The translations under genes were made by a program, and so were the position numbers. The notes beneath the pieces were generated by a model. It searched no databases and was not told where the DNA came from. It saw only the letters and a list, made by a program, of their open reading frames with translations. A stretch of 58,415 nt of DNA, taken from the NCBI GenBank assembly GCA_947567595.1, contig CANOMQ010000024.1, forward strand, positions 1-58,415, read 5' to 3'. Below are positions 9,020 to 17,401 of this stretch, in pieces (position 1 is the first letter of the stretch; the number at the start of each line of letters is the position of its first letter). This DNA comes from an uncultured Lachnospiraceae bacterium (GTDB lineage Bacteria > Bacillota > Clostridia > Lachnospirales > Lachnospiraceae).

Positions 9020-10363
9020 ATGGACTTGTTTGAATATATGAGCAATACGGCAAGGGAGAAGGATTCTCCGCTTGCCTCCCGACTCAGACCTGCCACGCTT
9101 GATGAGGTGGTAGGTCAGTCGCATATTATCGGGAAGGATAAGCTTTTGTACCGTGCAATCAAGGCGGATAAACTTCGCTCACTCCTTTTTTATGGGCCGC
9201 CCGGGACGGGAAAAACGACGCTTGCGCAGGTGATTGCAAACACCACAAGCGCCGATTTTGTGCAGATTAACGCAACCAGCGCAGGGAAAAAGGACATGGA
9301 GGAGGTTGTAAACCGGGCAAAGGAGACGCTTGCGATGTATGCAAGGCGCACGATTTTGTTTATCGACGAGATACACCGCTTTAATAAGGGACAGCAGGAT
9401 TACCTTCTGCCGTTTGTCGAGGACGGCACGATAATTTTAATCGGCGCGACAACGGAAAACCCGTACTTCGAGGTCAATTCCGCACTGATTTCGCGCTCCA
9501 TTATTTTTGAGCTAAAGCCCCTTGTCATTGAGGACATTAAAACGCTGATTAAGCGTGCGGTTTACGACAAGGAAAAGGGAATGGGGAGCTTTGACGCAGA
9601 GATTGACGAGGAGGCGCTTTGTTTTCTTGCCGATGTCTCGGGAGGGGACGCAAGACATGCACTGAACGCGGTGGAGCTTGGCGTGATGACGACCGAGCGC
9701 AGCGCGGACGGGAAAATCCATATCAATATCGGCGTGGCGCAGGAATGCATTCAGCGGCGGCGCGTGCTGTACGATAAAAACGGCGACAGCCATTATGATA
9801 CCATTTCGGCGTTTATCAAGAGCATGAGAGGCTCTGACCCGGACGCGGCGGTTTATTATCTTGCGAAAATGCTGCATGCGGGCGAGGACGTGAAGTTTAT
9901 CGCGCGCCGCATTATGATTTGCGCGTCGGAGGACGTGGGAAACGCGGACCCGCAGGCGCTTAGCGTGGCGGTGAGCGCGTCGCTTGCGGTGGAGCGCATT
10001 GGTATGCCGGAAGCGCAGATTGTTTTGTCGCAGGCGGCGACGTATGTGGCATGTGCGCCAAAGAGCAATGCGGCGTGTAATGCGATTTTCGCGGCAGGCG
10101 AGGAGGTGCAAAAAAGCGGCAACCTGCCCATTCCGCCCCATTTGCAGGACGCGCACTATAAGGGTGCAAAAAAGCTTGGGCGCGGCACGGGCTACAAATA
10201 TGCGCACGACTATCCCAACCATTATGTGGAGCAGCAGTATCTGCCGTATGAGCTGACAGGCGAGACCTTTTATGAGCCCTCGTGGAACGGGTATGAGGCG
10301 AAAATCAGGGAGCACATGAAGCGCATTAAAAAGGAAGCGCGGGAAAATGGCGAAAAGGCATGA
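9020..10363 (+). CDS. rarA: Replication-associated recombination protein A (AAA+ ATPase)
   Basis: 447-aa cytosolic AAA+ ATPase of the RarA/MgsA/WRNIP1 family, related to clamp loaders, which acts at stalled replication forks. The family opening PLASRLRPATLDEVVGQ is present near residue 20, followed by Walker A GPPGTGKTT near 56, Walker B FIDEIHRFNKGQQD near 115 and sensor 1 GATTEN near 139. The C-terminal tetramerisation part includes SGDARHALN-type and KSMRGSDPDAAVYYLA segments, so the protein is full length. It follows the EAL gene by 20 bp as the last gene of the run and ends at a hairpin shared with the convergent DUF4364 gene. Confidence 0.94.
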   Translation: MDLFEYMSNTAREKDSPLASRLRPATLDEVVGQSHIIGKDKLLYRAIKADKLRSLLFYGPPGTGKTTLAQVIANTTSADFVQINATSAGKKDMEEVVNRAKETLAMYARRTILFIDEIHRFNKGQQDYLLPFVEDGTIILIGATTENPYFEVNSALISRSIIFELKPLVIEDIKTLIKRAVYDKEKGMGSFDAEIDEEALCFLADVSGGDARHALNAVELGVMTTERSADGKIHINIGVAQECIQRRRVLYDKNGDSHYDTISAFIKSMRGSDPDAAVYYLAKMLHAGEDVKFIARRIMICASEDVGNADPQALSVAVSASLAVERIGMPEAQIVLSQAATYVACAPKSNAACNAIFAAGEEVQKSGNLPIPPHLQDAHYKGAKKLGRGTGYKYAHDYPNHYVEQQYLPYELTGETFYEPSWNGYEAKIREHMKRIKKEARENGEKA

Positions 10364-10364
10364 A

Positions 10365-10395
10365 AATGCAGGAGGCTTAGAAAAGCTCCTGCATT
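10365..10395. terminator. Bidirectional terminator between rarA and the DUF4364 gene
   Basis: AATGCAGGAG (10365-10374) pairs perfectly with CTCCTGCATT (10386-10395). On the minus strand the hairpin is followed by TTTTCAT, so it works better for the DUF4364 transcript. It overlaps that gene's 3' end. Confidence 0.75.
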
Positions 10396-10892
10396 AAATA
10401 TTTGTAAATCTTTTCATTTTTATGGTACCACCCGTCACAGACGGCTTCCGCCATATCCTGCGTGGGGACGGAGAGCCTGATATTGACAAGCACTATGTCC
10501 TTTTCCTTTGCGGTAAGCTCCGCCTCATATTCACCCGAAACGGATTTGTAGTAGTTTGCCGTGATGGACGCCTCGTTTTTCAGCTCCAAATGCTTTTCCG
10601 AGAGGAAGGTGTCAATCTCGCCGCGGATTGCGTCGCTGATACGGTTGCCAAAGTAGGATAAGGTGCTCTGCCCCTCCTGCGTAATCGAGTAATATGTGCG
10701 GTTCATGGAGGTGTCTGCCTTGATAAGCTCCGTGTCGAGCAGGTCCGAGATAACCTGCTGGAGCGTCATGTAGCTTGTGTATTCCTTTTCGAGGATAAAG
10801 TCGCTAATCTGCGCGTTGGTCAGCTTGAACGATACCTTGTCAAGCATATACAGGACAATCAGCTTATAAAGCGTCAATGGATCTTGTGTCAT
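10377..10892 (-). CDS. DUF4364 winged-helix family protein
   Basis: 171-aa cytosolic protein of the DUF4364 family common in Clostridia. The first 75 residues (TLYKLIVLYMLDKVSFKLTN, then LTNAQISDFILEKEYTSYMT and YYSITQEGQ) look like a PadR/winged-helix DNA-binding fold. The rest is a mixed region ending in YLMQELF. It starts 15 bp after the malic enzyme stop with AGGCAGGA as ribosome binding site, so it is probably the second gene of that transcript. Whether it regulates malic enzyme is not known. Confidence 0.85.
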   Translation of the reverse strand: MTQDPLTLYKLIVLYMLDKVSFKLTNAQISDFILEKEYTSYMTLQQVISDLLDTELIKADTSMNRTYYSITQEGQSTLSYFGNRISDAIRGEIDTFLSEKHLELKNEASITANYYKSVSGEYEAELTAKEKDIVLVNIRLSVPTQDMAEAVCDGWYHKNEKIYKYLMQELF

Positions 10893-10907
10893 GAAAATTC
10901 CTGCCTT

Positions 10908-12062
10908 TCATCGTACGATATGGGATTTTACTGCCTGCGCGACAAGCTCTGCAACCTTCGGGTTGAACGCCTCCGGCATGATATTGTCCTCGCTTAGCTC
11001 CTCGTCAGGCACAAGACCTGCAATCGCGTCTGCGGCGGCAAGTTTCATTTCCTCCGTAATCTGCGTGGCACGTCCCTCGAGCGCACCCTTGAAAATTCCC
11101 GGGAACGCGACGACGTTGTTGACCTGATTGGGGAAATCGCTTCTTCCGGTGCCGACTACCCTTGCGCCTGCGGCTTTTGCCACGTCCGGCATGATTTCCG
11201 GCGTCGGGTTTGCCATCGCGAACAAAATGCTGTCGGGTGCCATGGACTGAACCATTTCCGGTGTCACGATATTTGGTGCGGAAACGCCCACAAAAATGTC
11301 CGCGCCCTTTAACGCGTCGGCAAGCGTTCCGGTTTCATTATTAGGATTTGTGAGCTTCGCCATTTTCTCCTGCATCCAGTTGAGTCCCTGTGTCGAGGTG
11401 GAGACAATGCCGACCTTGTCGCACATAATCACGTTGGTAAAGCCGTAAGTGAGCAGAAGCTTTGTGATGGCGACGCCTGCGCTGCCCGCGCCGTTTACGA
11501 CAACCTTGCAGTTTTCCTTCTGTTTCTTTACAACCTTGAGCGCGTTGATAATGCCCGCGAGCACGACAATCGCCGTCCCGTGCTGGTCGTCGTGGAATAC
11601 GGGAATGTCAAGGATTTCCTTTAGGCGCTCCTCAATCTCAAAGCAGCGCGGTGCGCTGATGTCCTCAAGGTTAATGCCGCCGTAGGCGGGCGCAAGCCAA
11701 GTGACTGCCTTGATGATTTCCTCGGTATCCTGTGTGTCAAGGCAGATGGGAACCGCGTTCACGCCGCCAAATTCCTTGAACAGGACGGCCTTCCCTTCCA
11801 TGACGGGCATTGCCGCATAAGGTCCGATATTGCCAAGCCCGAGCACTGCGCTGCCGTCCGAGACGACTGCGACGGTGTTTGCTTTCATGGTGTACTGATA
11901 GGCGGCGTCCTTGTTTTCGGCAATTACCTTGCAAGGCTCGGCAACGCCGGGCGTGTAGGCAAGCGAGAGCGCTTCCCTTGATTTTACGGGGGTTTTTGAG
12001 ACTGTTTCGAGTTTTCCGTTCCATTCCTTGTGCAGTGCGAGCGCCTGTTCCTGTAAAGTCAT
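10908..12062 (-). CDS. NAD(P)-dependent malic enzyme (short form)
   Basis: 384-aa cytosolic enzyme expected to decarboxylate L-malate oxidatively to pyruvate. It is the short bacterial form, without the C-terminal phosphotransacetylase-like domain of MaeB. Signatures: LAYTPGVAEPC near residue 33, SDGSAVLGLGNIGP near 68, the catalytic lysine in GKAVLFKEFGG, DISAPRCFEIE, the metal-site FHDDQHGTA near 155 and a Rossmann NGAGSAGVAI near 188. The start lies 8 bases after AGGAG. It is transcribed away from the MATE gene and followed by the DUF4364 regulator. Cofactor preference was not determined. Confidence 0.92.
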   Translation of the reverse strand: MTLQEQALALHKEWNGKLETVSKTPVKSREALSLAYTPGVAEPCKVIAENKDAAYQYTMKANTVAVVSDGSAVLGLGNIGPYAAMPVMEGKAVLFKEFGGVNAVPICLDTQDTEEIIKAVTWLAPAYGGINLEDISAPRCFEIEERLKEILDIPVFHDDQHGTAIVVLAGIINALKVVKKQKENCKVVVNGAGSAGVAITKLLLTYGFTNVIMCDKVGIVSTSTQGLNWMQEKMAKLTNPNNETGTLADALKGADIFVGVSAPNIVTPEMVQSMAPDSILFAMANPTPEIMPDVAKAAGARVVGTGRSDFPNQVNNVVAFPGIFKGALEGRATQITEEMKLAAADAIAGLVPDEELSEDNIMPEAFNPKVAELVAQAVKSHIVR

Positions 12063-12239
12063 ATGTAAAATCTCCTATTCTTTAAAAATTTTTTGAAATG
12101 ATGTCAAGTTCTGTATGAATTTCTTCCTATATTAATGTATAATAATTTTAGGAACTTCGCAATAAGAAAATTGAAATAAGGAAATTGTAATCAAAAATTT
12201 GATTAGAAAAGATAGAATGCATAAATGGAGGGACATAAG
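12063..12239. promoter_or_regulatory. Divergent promoter region of malic enzyme and MATE genes
   Basis: AT-rich intergenic stretch. On the minus strand TTGACA lies at 12107-12102, with only a weak -10 (TAAAGA) 17 bp further on and very close to the start codon. TTGCGA with TACATT further upstream is an alternative. On the plus strand TATAAT at 12136-12141 has no good -35. A promoter pair is likely, but the exact boxes are uncertain. Confidence 0.4.
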
Positions 12240-13622
12240 ATGAAAACAATGAGTTATGAAGAAAAATACAAAATGATGACGGAAACACCAGTCAACCGGC
12301 TTATTCCAAGACTGGCAGTGCCGACCATCATCAGTATGCTGATTACGTCCATCTACAACATGGCGGACACCTTTTTCGTAAGTCAGTTAAGCACCAGCGC
12401 TTCGGGGGCGGTCGGCGTGAACTTTTCCCTGATGGCAATGATTCAGGCGATTGGCTTCACGCTTGGCATGGGAAGCGGCAACTATATGTCAAGAATGCTT
12501 GGCGCAAAAGAGCAGGACAGGGCACAGAAAGCATGTTCGGTGGCAGTCTATACGGCATTTGCACTGGGGCTTGCCTTGGCGGTTTTCGGGATTTGGAACA
12601 TCGACTGGCTGGTACGGGTGCTTGGGGCGACACCGACCATTGCCCCTTTTGCAAAGGATTATGGCAGGTATATCCTGATTGCGGCGCCTTACATGACGGT
12701 TTCGTTCGTGTTTAACAATCACCTGCGCTCACAGGGAAACGCCGCGCTTTCCATGATTGGCATTACAACGGGCGGCATTCTGAACGTGATTTTGGATCCG
12801 GTTTTAATTTTCGGCTTTGATTTGGGCATTTCGGGGGCGGCAATCGCAACGATTTTCAGCCAGTTTATCAGCTTCCTGATTTTGCTGACGCTGGTAGTCC
12901 GTTCCAAAAACGTCTTGAAGCCGTTACCAAAACACTTTGTATTCCGGGCATGGGTTTACAAGGAAATTCTTGCCGCAGGTATGCCGACGCTTGGTAGGCA
13001 GGGGCTTGCGAGCGTGGCATCCGTGCTCTTAAACGTGGCGGCGTCGGGCTTTGGCGACGCGGCGGTGGCGGCAATGTCGATTGTCACGCGCATTATGATG
13101 TTCATCAATTCCGCGCTGATTGGCTTTGGACAGGGGTTCCAGCCGGTCTGCGGGTTTAATTTCGGGGCGGGACGCTATGAGCGCGTGTTGGAGGCATACT
13201 TTTTCTGCCGCCGCGTGGCGCTTGTCTTTCTGCTGACAATGGGTATCATCATGTTTGCGATTTCCACGCCGATTATGCGCCTGTTTCGAAAGGACGATGC
13301 GGAGGTTATCCGCATTGGCGCAAGGGCGTTGAAAATGCAGTGCTGTCTGCTCCCGTTCCAATCGTATGTCATCATGGGAAACATGCTTGCGCAGTCGATT
13401 GGCTACAGCTTTCGGGCAACGCTTACCGCCATCAGCAAGCAGGGCTTGTTTTTCGTCCCGTCCATTCTGATTTTGCCGAAGCTTTTTGGCGTGACGGGGC
13501 TTCAGCTTGCGCAGCCTGTTGCGGACGCGCTCACGTTTGTATTGACTACAGTGGTCATTACAATGATTGTAAAAGAGCTGCGCGGCATGGCGCAGGCGGG
13601 TGACAATGGCAGGAAGGCGTGA
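12240..13622 (+). CDS. MATE family efflux transporter
   Basis: 460-aa integral membrane protein with about 12 hydrophobic segments in two similar halves, typical of cation-coupled multidrug and toxic-compound exporters. Family features: PVNRLIPRLAVPTIISMLITSIYN-like opening, MADTFFVSQL, LGMGSGNYMSRMLG, GNAALSM followed by ILDPVLIF, and in the second half GMPTLGRQGLASV and GFGQGFQPVCGFNFGA. I use ATG 12240 because GGAGGG lies seven bases before it; an ATG at 12225 sits inside that site. The natural substrate is unknown. Immediately downstream is a broken epimerase gene preceded by its own orphaned AGGGAG. Confidence 0.93.
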   Translation: MKTMSYEEKYKMMTETPVNRLIPRLAVPTIISMLITSIYNMADTFFVSQLSTSASGAVGVNFSLMAMIQAIGFTLGMGSGNYMSRMLGAKEQDRAQKACSVAVYTAFALGLALAVFGIWNIDWLVRVLGATPTIAPFAKDYGRYILIAAPYMTVSFVFNNHLRSQGNAALSMIGITTGGILNVILDPVLIFGFDLGISGAAIATIFSQFISFLILLTLVVRSKNVLKPLPKHFVFRAWVYKEILAAGMPTLGRQGLASVASVLLNVAASGFGDAAVAAMSIVTRIMMFINSALIGFGQGFQPVCGFNFGAGRYERVLEAYFFCRRVALVFLLTMGIIMFAISTPIMRLFRKDDAEVIRIGARALKMQCCLLPFQSYVIMGNMLAQSIGYSFRATLTAISKQGLFFVPSILILPKLFGVTGLQLAQPVADALTFVLTTVVITMIVKELRGMAQAGDNGRKA

Positions 13623-13645
13623 TATAATAGGGAGTGCAGTGGACA

Positions 13646-13795
13646 GCCAGTTTTTGGAAAACCGATTGGCGCGTGAAAGGAGTATTCCCAAAGATATTCC
13701 ACACCTGTCGCCCTTTTTTTCAGGGATTTCAGCTCCGCGCCGTGCGAGTCCACGCAGATACTGATTTGTTCATTGTTCAATTCATATAATGCCAT
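13646..13795 (-). pseudogene. Inverted N-terminal fragment of an aldose 1-epimerase (LacX-like)
   Basis: Reading the minus strand from the ATG at 13795 gives MALYELNNEQISICVDSHGA, ELKSLKK..., GVEYLW and APIGFPKTG. This matches the first 50 or so residues of LacX-type aldose epimerases (compare their GAELxSI, EYLW and RxAPxLFPxxG signatures). It then runs into antisense MATE sequence. The matching C-terminal part lies right next to it on the opposite strand. An orphan AGGGAG at 13629-13634, just after the MATE stop, is probably the original ribosome binding site. The fragment is non-functional as it stands. Confidence 0.7.
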
Positions 13796-14254
13796 ACGCT
13801 CGGCGGACACCCGGCGTTTCTTTGCCCGATTGACGGCAAAGGGGTTCAGACGGACTATAAACTGATGTTTGATACGCAGGATAAGGTCGTATCGGGGATA
13901 ATAGGGGACGGCGGCACCCTTTCGCAGCGCACGAAGGAATTTACCTTAGACCACGGAAAGATGGACATTACGGCAGATTTGTTTGACGAGGACGCGCTGA
14001 TTATTGAGAACAATCAGGCGCATAAGGTGTCGCTGTGCAATCAGGAGGGACAGCCATATTTGACGGTGTGCTTCGACGCGCCGCTGTTTGGGATTTGGTC
14101 TCCGGCAAAAAAGAACGCGCCGTTTATCTGCATTGAGCCGTGGTATGGCAGATGTGACAGGGAGTCGTTTACGGGAGATTTATCGGAGCGCGAGTGGGGT
14201 AATGCGCTTGATGGCGGGGCGGAATTTTATGCAGAATATACGATTGTGGTTTAA
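13796..14254 (+). pseudogene. C-terminal fragment of an aldose 1-epimerase (LacX-like)
   Basis: The plus frame from 13799 reads LGGHPAFLCPIDGKG, then continues through LSQRTKEFTLDHGKMD, FGIWSPAKKNAPFICIEPW and GRCDRE to a stop at 14252-14254. GGHPAF with a later ICIEPWYG is the diagnostic second half of galactose-mutarotase-like LacX proteins, including the active-site histidine. About 150 residues remain; the N-terminal half is inverted and roughly 70-90 central residues are missing. An ATG at 13865 could give a 129-aa product, but there is no ribosome binding site before it. Confidence 0.75.
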
Positions 14255-14298
14255 ATGATATGATTATCATATAAATTTCATTTTGTGTTAAATTTTCC

Positions 14299-14327
14299 TT
14301 CCTATTTTTCCCGAAATGCGTTATAAT
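14299..14327 (+). promoter_or_regulatory. Promoter of the rho transcript
   Basis: A perfect TATAAT at 14322-14327 with a poor -35 (TTCCTA at 14299-14304, 17-bp spacing). Transcription would begin near 14334, only a few bases before the outer stem of the structured leader. Confidence 0.55.
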
Positions 14328-14336
14328 GTGGTTGAA

Positions 14337-14442
14337 TTATACTGCAGACCGCCAGAATTTACAGTAATGCTTCCATAGGAAGTGACTGGCTGACGGTCTG
14401 CAAGTCGGGTTGTACTGTAAGTTTAACTGGTGCGCAGTATAA
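14337..14442 (+). ncRNA. Structured pseudoknotted RNA leader upstream of rho
   Basis: Paired elements seen by eye: outer stem TTATACT 14337-14343 with AGTATAA 14436-14442; a long stem GCAGACCG 14344-14351 with CGGTCTGC 14394-14401, continued by CCAG 14352-14355 with CTGG 14386-14389 after a CTGA bulge; an apical hairpin CTTCC 14370-14374 with GGAAG 14378-14382. TTACAGTA (14359-14366), inside the long stem's loop, is the exact complement of TACTGTAA (14413-14420) downstream of it, giving an 8-bp pseudoknot. No T-run follows, so it is more likely a 5' leader of rho (about 90 nt before ATG) than a free small RNA. I do not recognise the class; it may be an autoregulatory or ligand-binding element. 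Confidence 0.65.
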
Positions 14443-14533
14443 ATTCTAGTTGCTGTATCTTCATGTATTTATGTATATAGAAGCATTTCAGAATAGTTAT
14501 TTCCCATTGAACAATATTTTTTAGGAGGCATTC

Positions 14534-15952
14534 ATGAGAGAAAAATATGAATCACTTGCGCTTTCAGAGCTCAAGGAAATTGCAAAGGCGCGTGGCTTAA
14601 AGGGGATAAGCACGCTGAAAAAGGCGGAATTAATTGAGCACATGCTTGAGGCGGATGAAAAGGACAAGGCGGACGGAAGAGATGTAGAACCAAAGCCCGT
14701 GCTCAAGGGAATCAGCGAGCGTCCTTCCAATGAGCGTCGGGAAGGCGCGGAACGCCGAGAGGTTCGTCGTGACAGACCGCAGCAGACGGACAATGAAAAG
14801 CAGGAGGGGTATCCGGCGGAGCTTGACAGCGGGATTACGGCGCGCGGCATTTTGGAGGTCATGGCAGACGGCTTTGGCTTTATCAGAAGCGATAATTTCC
14901 TTCCGGGCGAAAATGATGTGTATGTGGCGCCAAGCCAGATTCGCCGTTTTAATCTGCGCACGGGTGACATTATCGAAGGAAATACCCGCATTAAGACGAT
15001 GAATGAAAAGTTCAGCGCCCTGTTATACCTGAAAAAAATAAACGGCTATCCGCCTGAAATTGCGCTAAGAAGACGCAATTTTGAGGATATGACGCCGATT
15101 TTCCCCAACGAGCGCATTCGGCTTGAGACAAAGAAGGCGAGCGTGGCAATGCGCATTATGGATTTGATGAGCCCTGTGGGAAAGGGGCAGCGTGGCATGA
15201 TTGTTTCACCGCCAAAGGCAGGTAAGACGACGCTGCTTAAGGAGGTTGCAAAGTCCATTTTGGCAAATGCACCCGATATGCATATGATTATCCTGCTGAT
15301 AGATGAGCGTCCTGAGGAGGTAACAGACATCAAGGAGGCGATTGAAGGACCAAACGTTGAGGTAATTTATTCCACGTTTGACGAGCTGCCGGAGCACCAC
15401 AAGCGTGTTTCGGAAATGGTCATTGAGCGTGCGAAGCGTCTTGTGGAGCACAAGAAGGACGTGTGCATTCTGCTGGACAGCATTACGCGACTGACGCGTG
15501 CCTACAACCTTACGGTTCCGCCCAGTGGACGTACGCTTTCGGGCGGTCTTGATCCGGCGGCGCTGCATATGCCGAAGCGCTTTTTCGGTGCGGCGAGAAA
15601 CATGCGCGAGGGCGGAAGCCTTACCATTCTTGCGACGGCGCTTGTGGAGACGGGCTCCAAGATGGATGATGTGGTGTACGAGGAGTTTAAGGGCACAGGC
15701 AATATGGAAATGGTGCTTGACCGCAAGCTTTCCGAGAAGCGTGTATTCCCCGCGATTGATATTCCGAAATCGGGAACAAGGCGTGAGGATTTGCTTTTGG
15801 ACGCGGAGGAGCTTGAGGCAATCAACATCATGCGCAAGGCGTTAAACGGTTTGAAGCCGGAGGAAGCGGTTGACAAAATCCTTGACATTTTTGCGCGGAC
15901 AAGGGACAATGCGGAGTTTGTCGCAACGGTAAAGAAGATGCGCTTTATTTAG
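14534..15952 (+). CDS. rho: Transcription termination factor Rho
   Basis: 472-aa homohexameric RNA helicase/translocase that terminates transcription. N-terminal SAP-like helix bundle (LALSELKEIAKARGLKGIST), then a hydrophilic Arg/Glu-rich insert at about residues 55-95, a cold-shock RNA-binding domain (GILEVMADGFGFIR, then YVAPSQIRRFNLRTGD) and the RecA-like ATPase. The ATPase shows Walker A SPPKAGKTT near 224, Walker B ILLIDERPEEV near 255, LLDSITRLTRAYN near 315 and the R-loop PPSGRTLSGG. AGGAGG five bases before the ATG fixes the start. A structured RNA leader precedes it; rpmE, prmC and prfA follow, as in many Firmicutes. Confidence 0.97.
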   Translation: MREKYESLALSELKEIAKARGLKGISTLKKAELIEHMLEADEKDKADGRDVEPKPVLKGISERPSNERREGAERREVRRDRPQQTDNEKQEGYPAELDSGITARGILEVMADGFGFIRSDNFLPGENDVYVAPSQIRRFNLRTGDIIEGNTRIKTMNEKFSALLYLKKINGYPPEIALRRRNFEDMTPIFPNERIRLETKKASVAMRIMDLMSPVGKGQRGMIVSPPKAGKTTLLKEVAKSILANAPDMHMIILLIDERPEEVTDIKEAIEGPNVEVIYSTFDELPEHHKRVSEMVIERAKRLVEHKKDVCILLDSITRLTRAYNLTVPPSGRTLSGGLDPAALHMPKRFFGAARNMREGGSLTILATALVETGSKMDDVVYEEFKGTGNMEMVLDRKLSEKRVFPAIDIPKSGTRREDLLLDAEELEAINIMRKALNGLKPEEAVDKILDIFARTRDNAEFVATVKKMRFI

Positions 15953-16039
15953 GAAAGGCGGCTGGTTTGACATAATGGGTTGCAAATGGTTTAAGTTCAT
16001 GAAATTGTTATAAAATTGCCATGAAATTGTAAAAAACGC

Positions 16040-16068
16040 TTGCGTATCGTAAAAACCTATGCTATACT
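16040..16068 (+). promoter_or_regulatory. Promoter of rpmE
   Basis: TTGCGT at 16040-16045, 17-bp spacer, TATACT at 16063-16068. The leader would be about 60 nt. I see no convincing L31-type leader structure in it. Confidence 0.65.
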
Positions 16069-16133
16069 GAATAAGCTTGTTTATGACATGGAATGAAAAT
16101 TTTAAGAAATGCATTTATAGAGAGGTGAAAAAG

Positions 16134-16340
16134 ATGAGAGAGGGAATCCATCCAAACTACTATCAGGCAACTGTTACCTGCAACTGTGGCAACACGTTCG
16201 TGACAGGTTCGACAAAGCCTGAAATCCACGTGGAAATTTGTTCAAAGTGCCACCCGTTCTATACAGGACAGCAGAAGTCGGCGGCGGCGCGCGGACGTAT
16301 TGAGAGATTTAATAAGAAGTACGGCGTAGAAAGCAAATAG
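16134..16340 (+). CDS. rpmE: 50S ribosomal protein L31 (zinc-binding form)
   Basis: 68-aa large-subunit ribosomal protein. It keeps the zinc-ribbon cysteines CNCG near residues 16-18 and CSKC near 36-39, so it is the C+ (zinc-containing) form. [16 protein letters not shown] and [12 protein letters not shown] are standard. I chose ATG 16134 rather than an upstream codon at 16077 because AGAGAGGTG lies just before it and the family starts here. It has its own promoter and a strong downstream terminator. Confidence 0.96.
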   Translation: MREGIHPNYYQATVTCNCGNTFVTGSTKPEIHVEICSKCHPFYTGQQKSAAARGRIERFNKKYGVESK

Positions 16341-16360
16341 GAAGCGTTGAATAAAAGAAG

Positions 16361-16395
16361 AGGTTGAGGTAAGCACATTATCTCAACCTATTTTT
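16361..16395 (+). terminator. Rho-independent terminator of rpmE
   Basis: AGGTTGAG (16361-16368) pairs with CTCAACCT (16382-16389), with extra TAA/TTA pairing in the loop, followed by ATTTTT. Confidence 0.88.
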
Positions 16396-16416
16396 CATAT
16401 GTAAATGGGGGTAATG

Positions 16417-17391
16417 ATGGCTAAAAACAAAAAAACCCACTACTCCGGGATTGGCGGTCAGGCAGTCCTAGAGGGTGTTATGATGAAAAATGGCGAGAAG
16501 TATGCCGTTGCGGTGCGCACGCCGGACGGTCAGATTGATGTGGAGACGCAGGAATACCGGGGATTTTGCGGGGATAAGTCTTTTACGAAGGTTCCGTTTA
16601 TCCGGGGGATTTTTTCGTTTATCGATTCCCTTGTGCTTGGCATGAAGGTGACCATGCACTCCGCGTCGTTTTATGAGGAGGACGGGGAGACGGACGGACA
16701 GCCCGAAAAAGAAGCAATCGGGAAAAAGTCAGATGATATTATGATGGGAATTACGGTGGCGCTTTCCGTGATTATTGCCGTGGCGCTGTTTATGGTGGTT
16801 CCGTTCCTGCTTTCCGACCTGCTTGGCAGGGTGGTTCGGAATGCAAGCCTGATTGCGATTTTTGAGGGGCTTATCAGGATATTGATTTTTGTAGGGTATA
16901 TTGCGGCGATTTCGCTGATGGAGGATATTAAGCGGCTTTATCGGTATCACGGCGCGGAGCACAAATGCATTAACTGTATTGAGCGCGGCAGACCGCTCAA
17001 TGTCAAGAATGTTACGCGCAGCTCGCGGCAGCATAAACGCTGCGGCACGAGCTTTCTGCTGTTCGTGGTGCTTGTCAGCGTGATTGTATTCTTTTTTATC
17101 CGCGTTGACAATTTGGCGTTGAAAATCGTTATCCGGCTTTTGCTGGTGCCCGTGATTGCGGGAATTTCGTATGAGATTATCCGCCTTGCGGGAAGAAGCG
17201 ACAACATTGTCGTGCAGATTATTTCAAGACCGGGACTGTGGCTTCAGAAGCTGACCACAAGGGAGCCGGACGAGGACATGATCCGGGTTGCAATCGCGTC
17301 GGTTGAGGCGGTGTTTGACTGGAAGACCTATTTAAAGGAAGAGTTTGGCTATACGGACGAAAACCTTGAGACCACGGACGAACAGCCATAG
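16417..17391 (+). CDS. DUF1385 (YqhQ-like) membrane protein
   Basis: 324-aa membrane protein of the DUF1385 family (B. subtilis YqhQ). Hallmarks: YSGIGGQAVLEGVMMKNG at the N-terminus, FIRGIFSFIDSLVLGMK, four to five hydrophobic segments between residues 100 and 265, and the conserved HGAEHKCINCIE with RCGTSFLLF-type ending. Two adjacent ATGs (16414 and 16417) and one at 16405 are possible; 16417 has the best spacing from GGGGGT. The family sits next to prmC-prfA in many Clostridia, as here (10-bp gap). Its biochemical function is not established. Confidence 0.88.
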   Translation: MAKNKKTHYSGIGGQAVLEGVMMKNGEKYAVAVRTPDGQIDVETQEYRGFCGDKSFTKVPFIRGIFSFIDSLVLGMKVTMHSASFYEEDGETDGQPEKEAIGKKSDDIMMGITVALSVIIAVALFMVVPFLLSDLLGRVVRNASLIAIFEGLIRILIFVGYIAAISLMEDIKRLYRYHGAEHKCINCIERGRPLNVKNVTRSSRQHKRCGTSFLLFVVLVSVIVFFFIRVDNLALKIVIRLLLVPVIAGISYEIIRLAGRSDNIVVQIISRPGLWLQKLTTREPDEDMIRVAIASVEAVFDWKTYLKEEFGYTDENLETTDEQP

Positions 17392-17401
17392 CGGAGGGGT
17401 T

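Noticed and set aside
9512-10315. Long minus-strand open frame opposite rarA
   Set aside because: It is antisense to a well-conserved gene, is rich in Arg/His/Cys as expected of a shadow frame, and has no ribosome site.
13502-13810. A 102-aa minus-strand gene
   Set aside because: Its middle is the inverted epimerase N-terminus and the rest is antisense to the MATE gene; there is no natural start or stop of its own.
16069-16133. Ribosomal-protein leader (L31 type) before rpmE
   Set aside because: The 60-nt leader shows no stable paired elements by eye; a covariance search would be needed to claim it.
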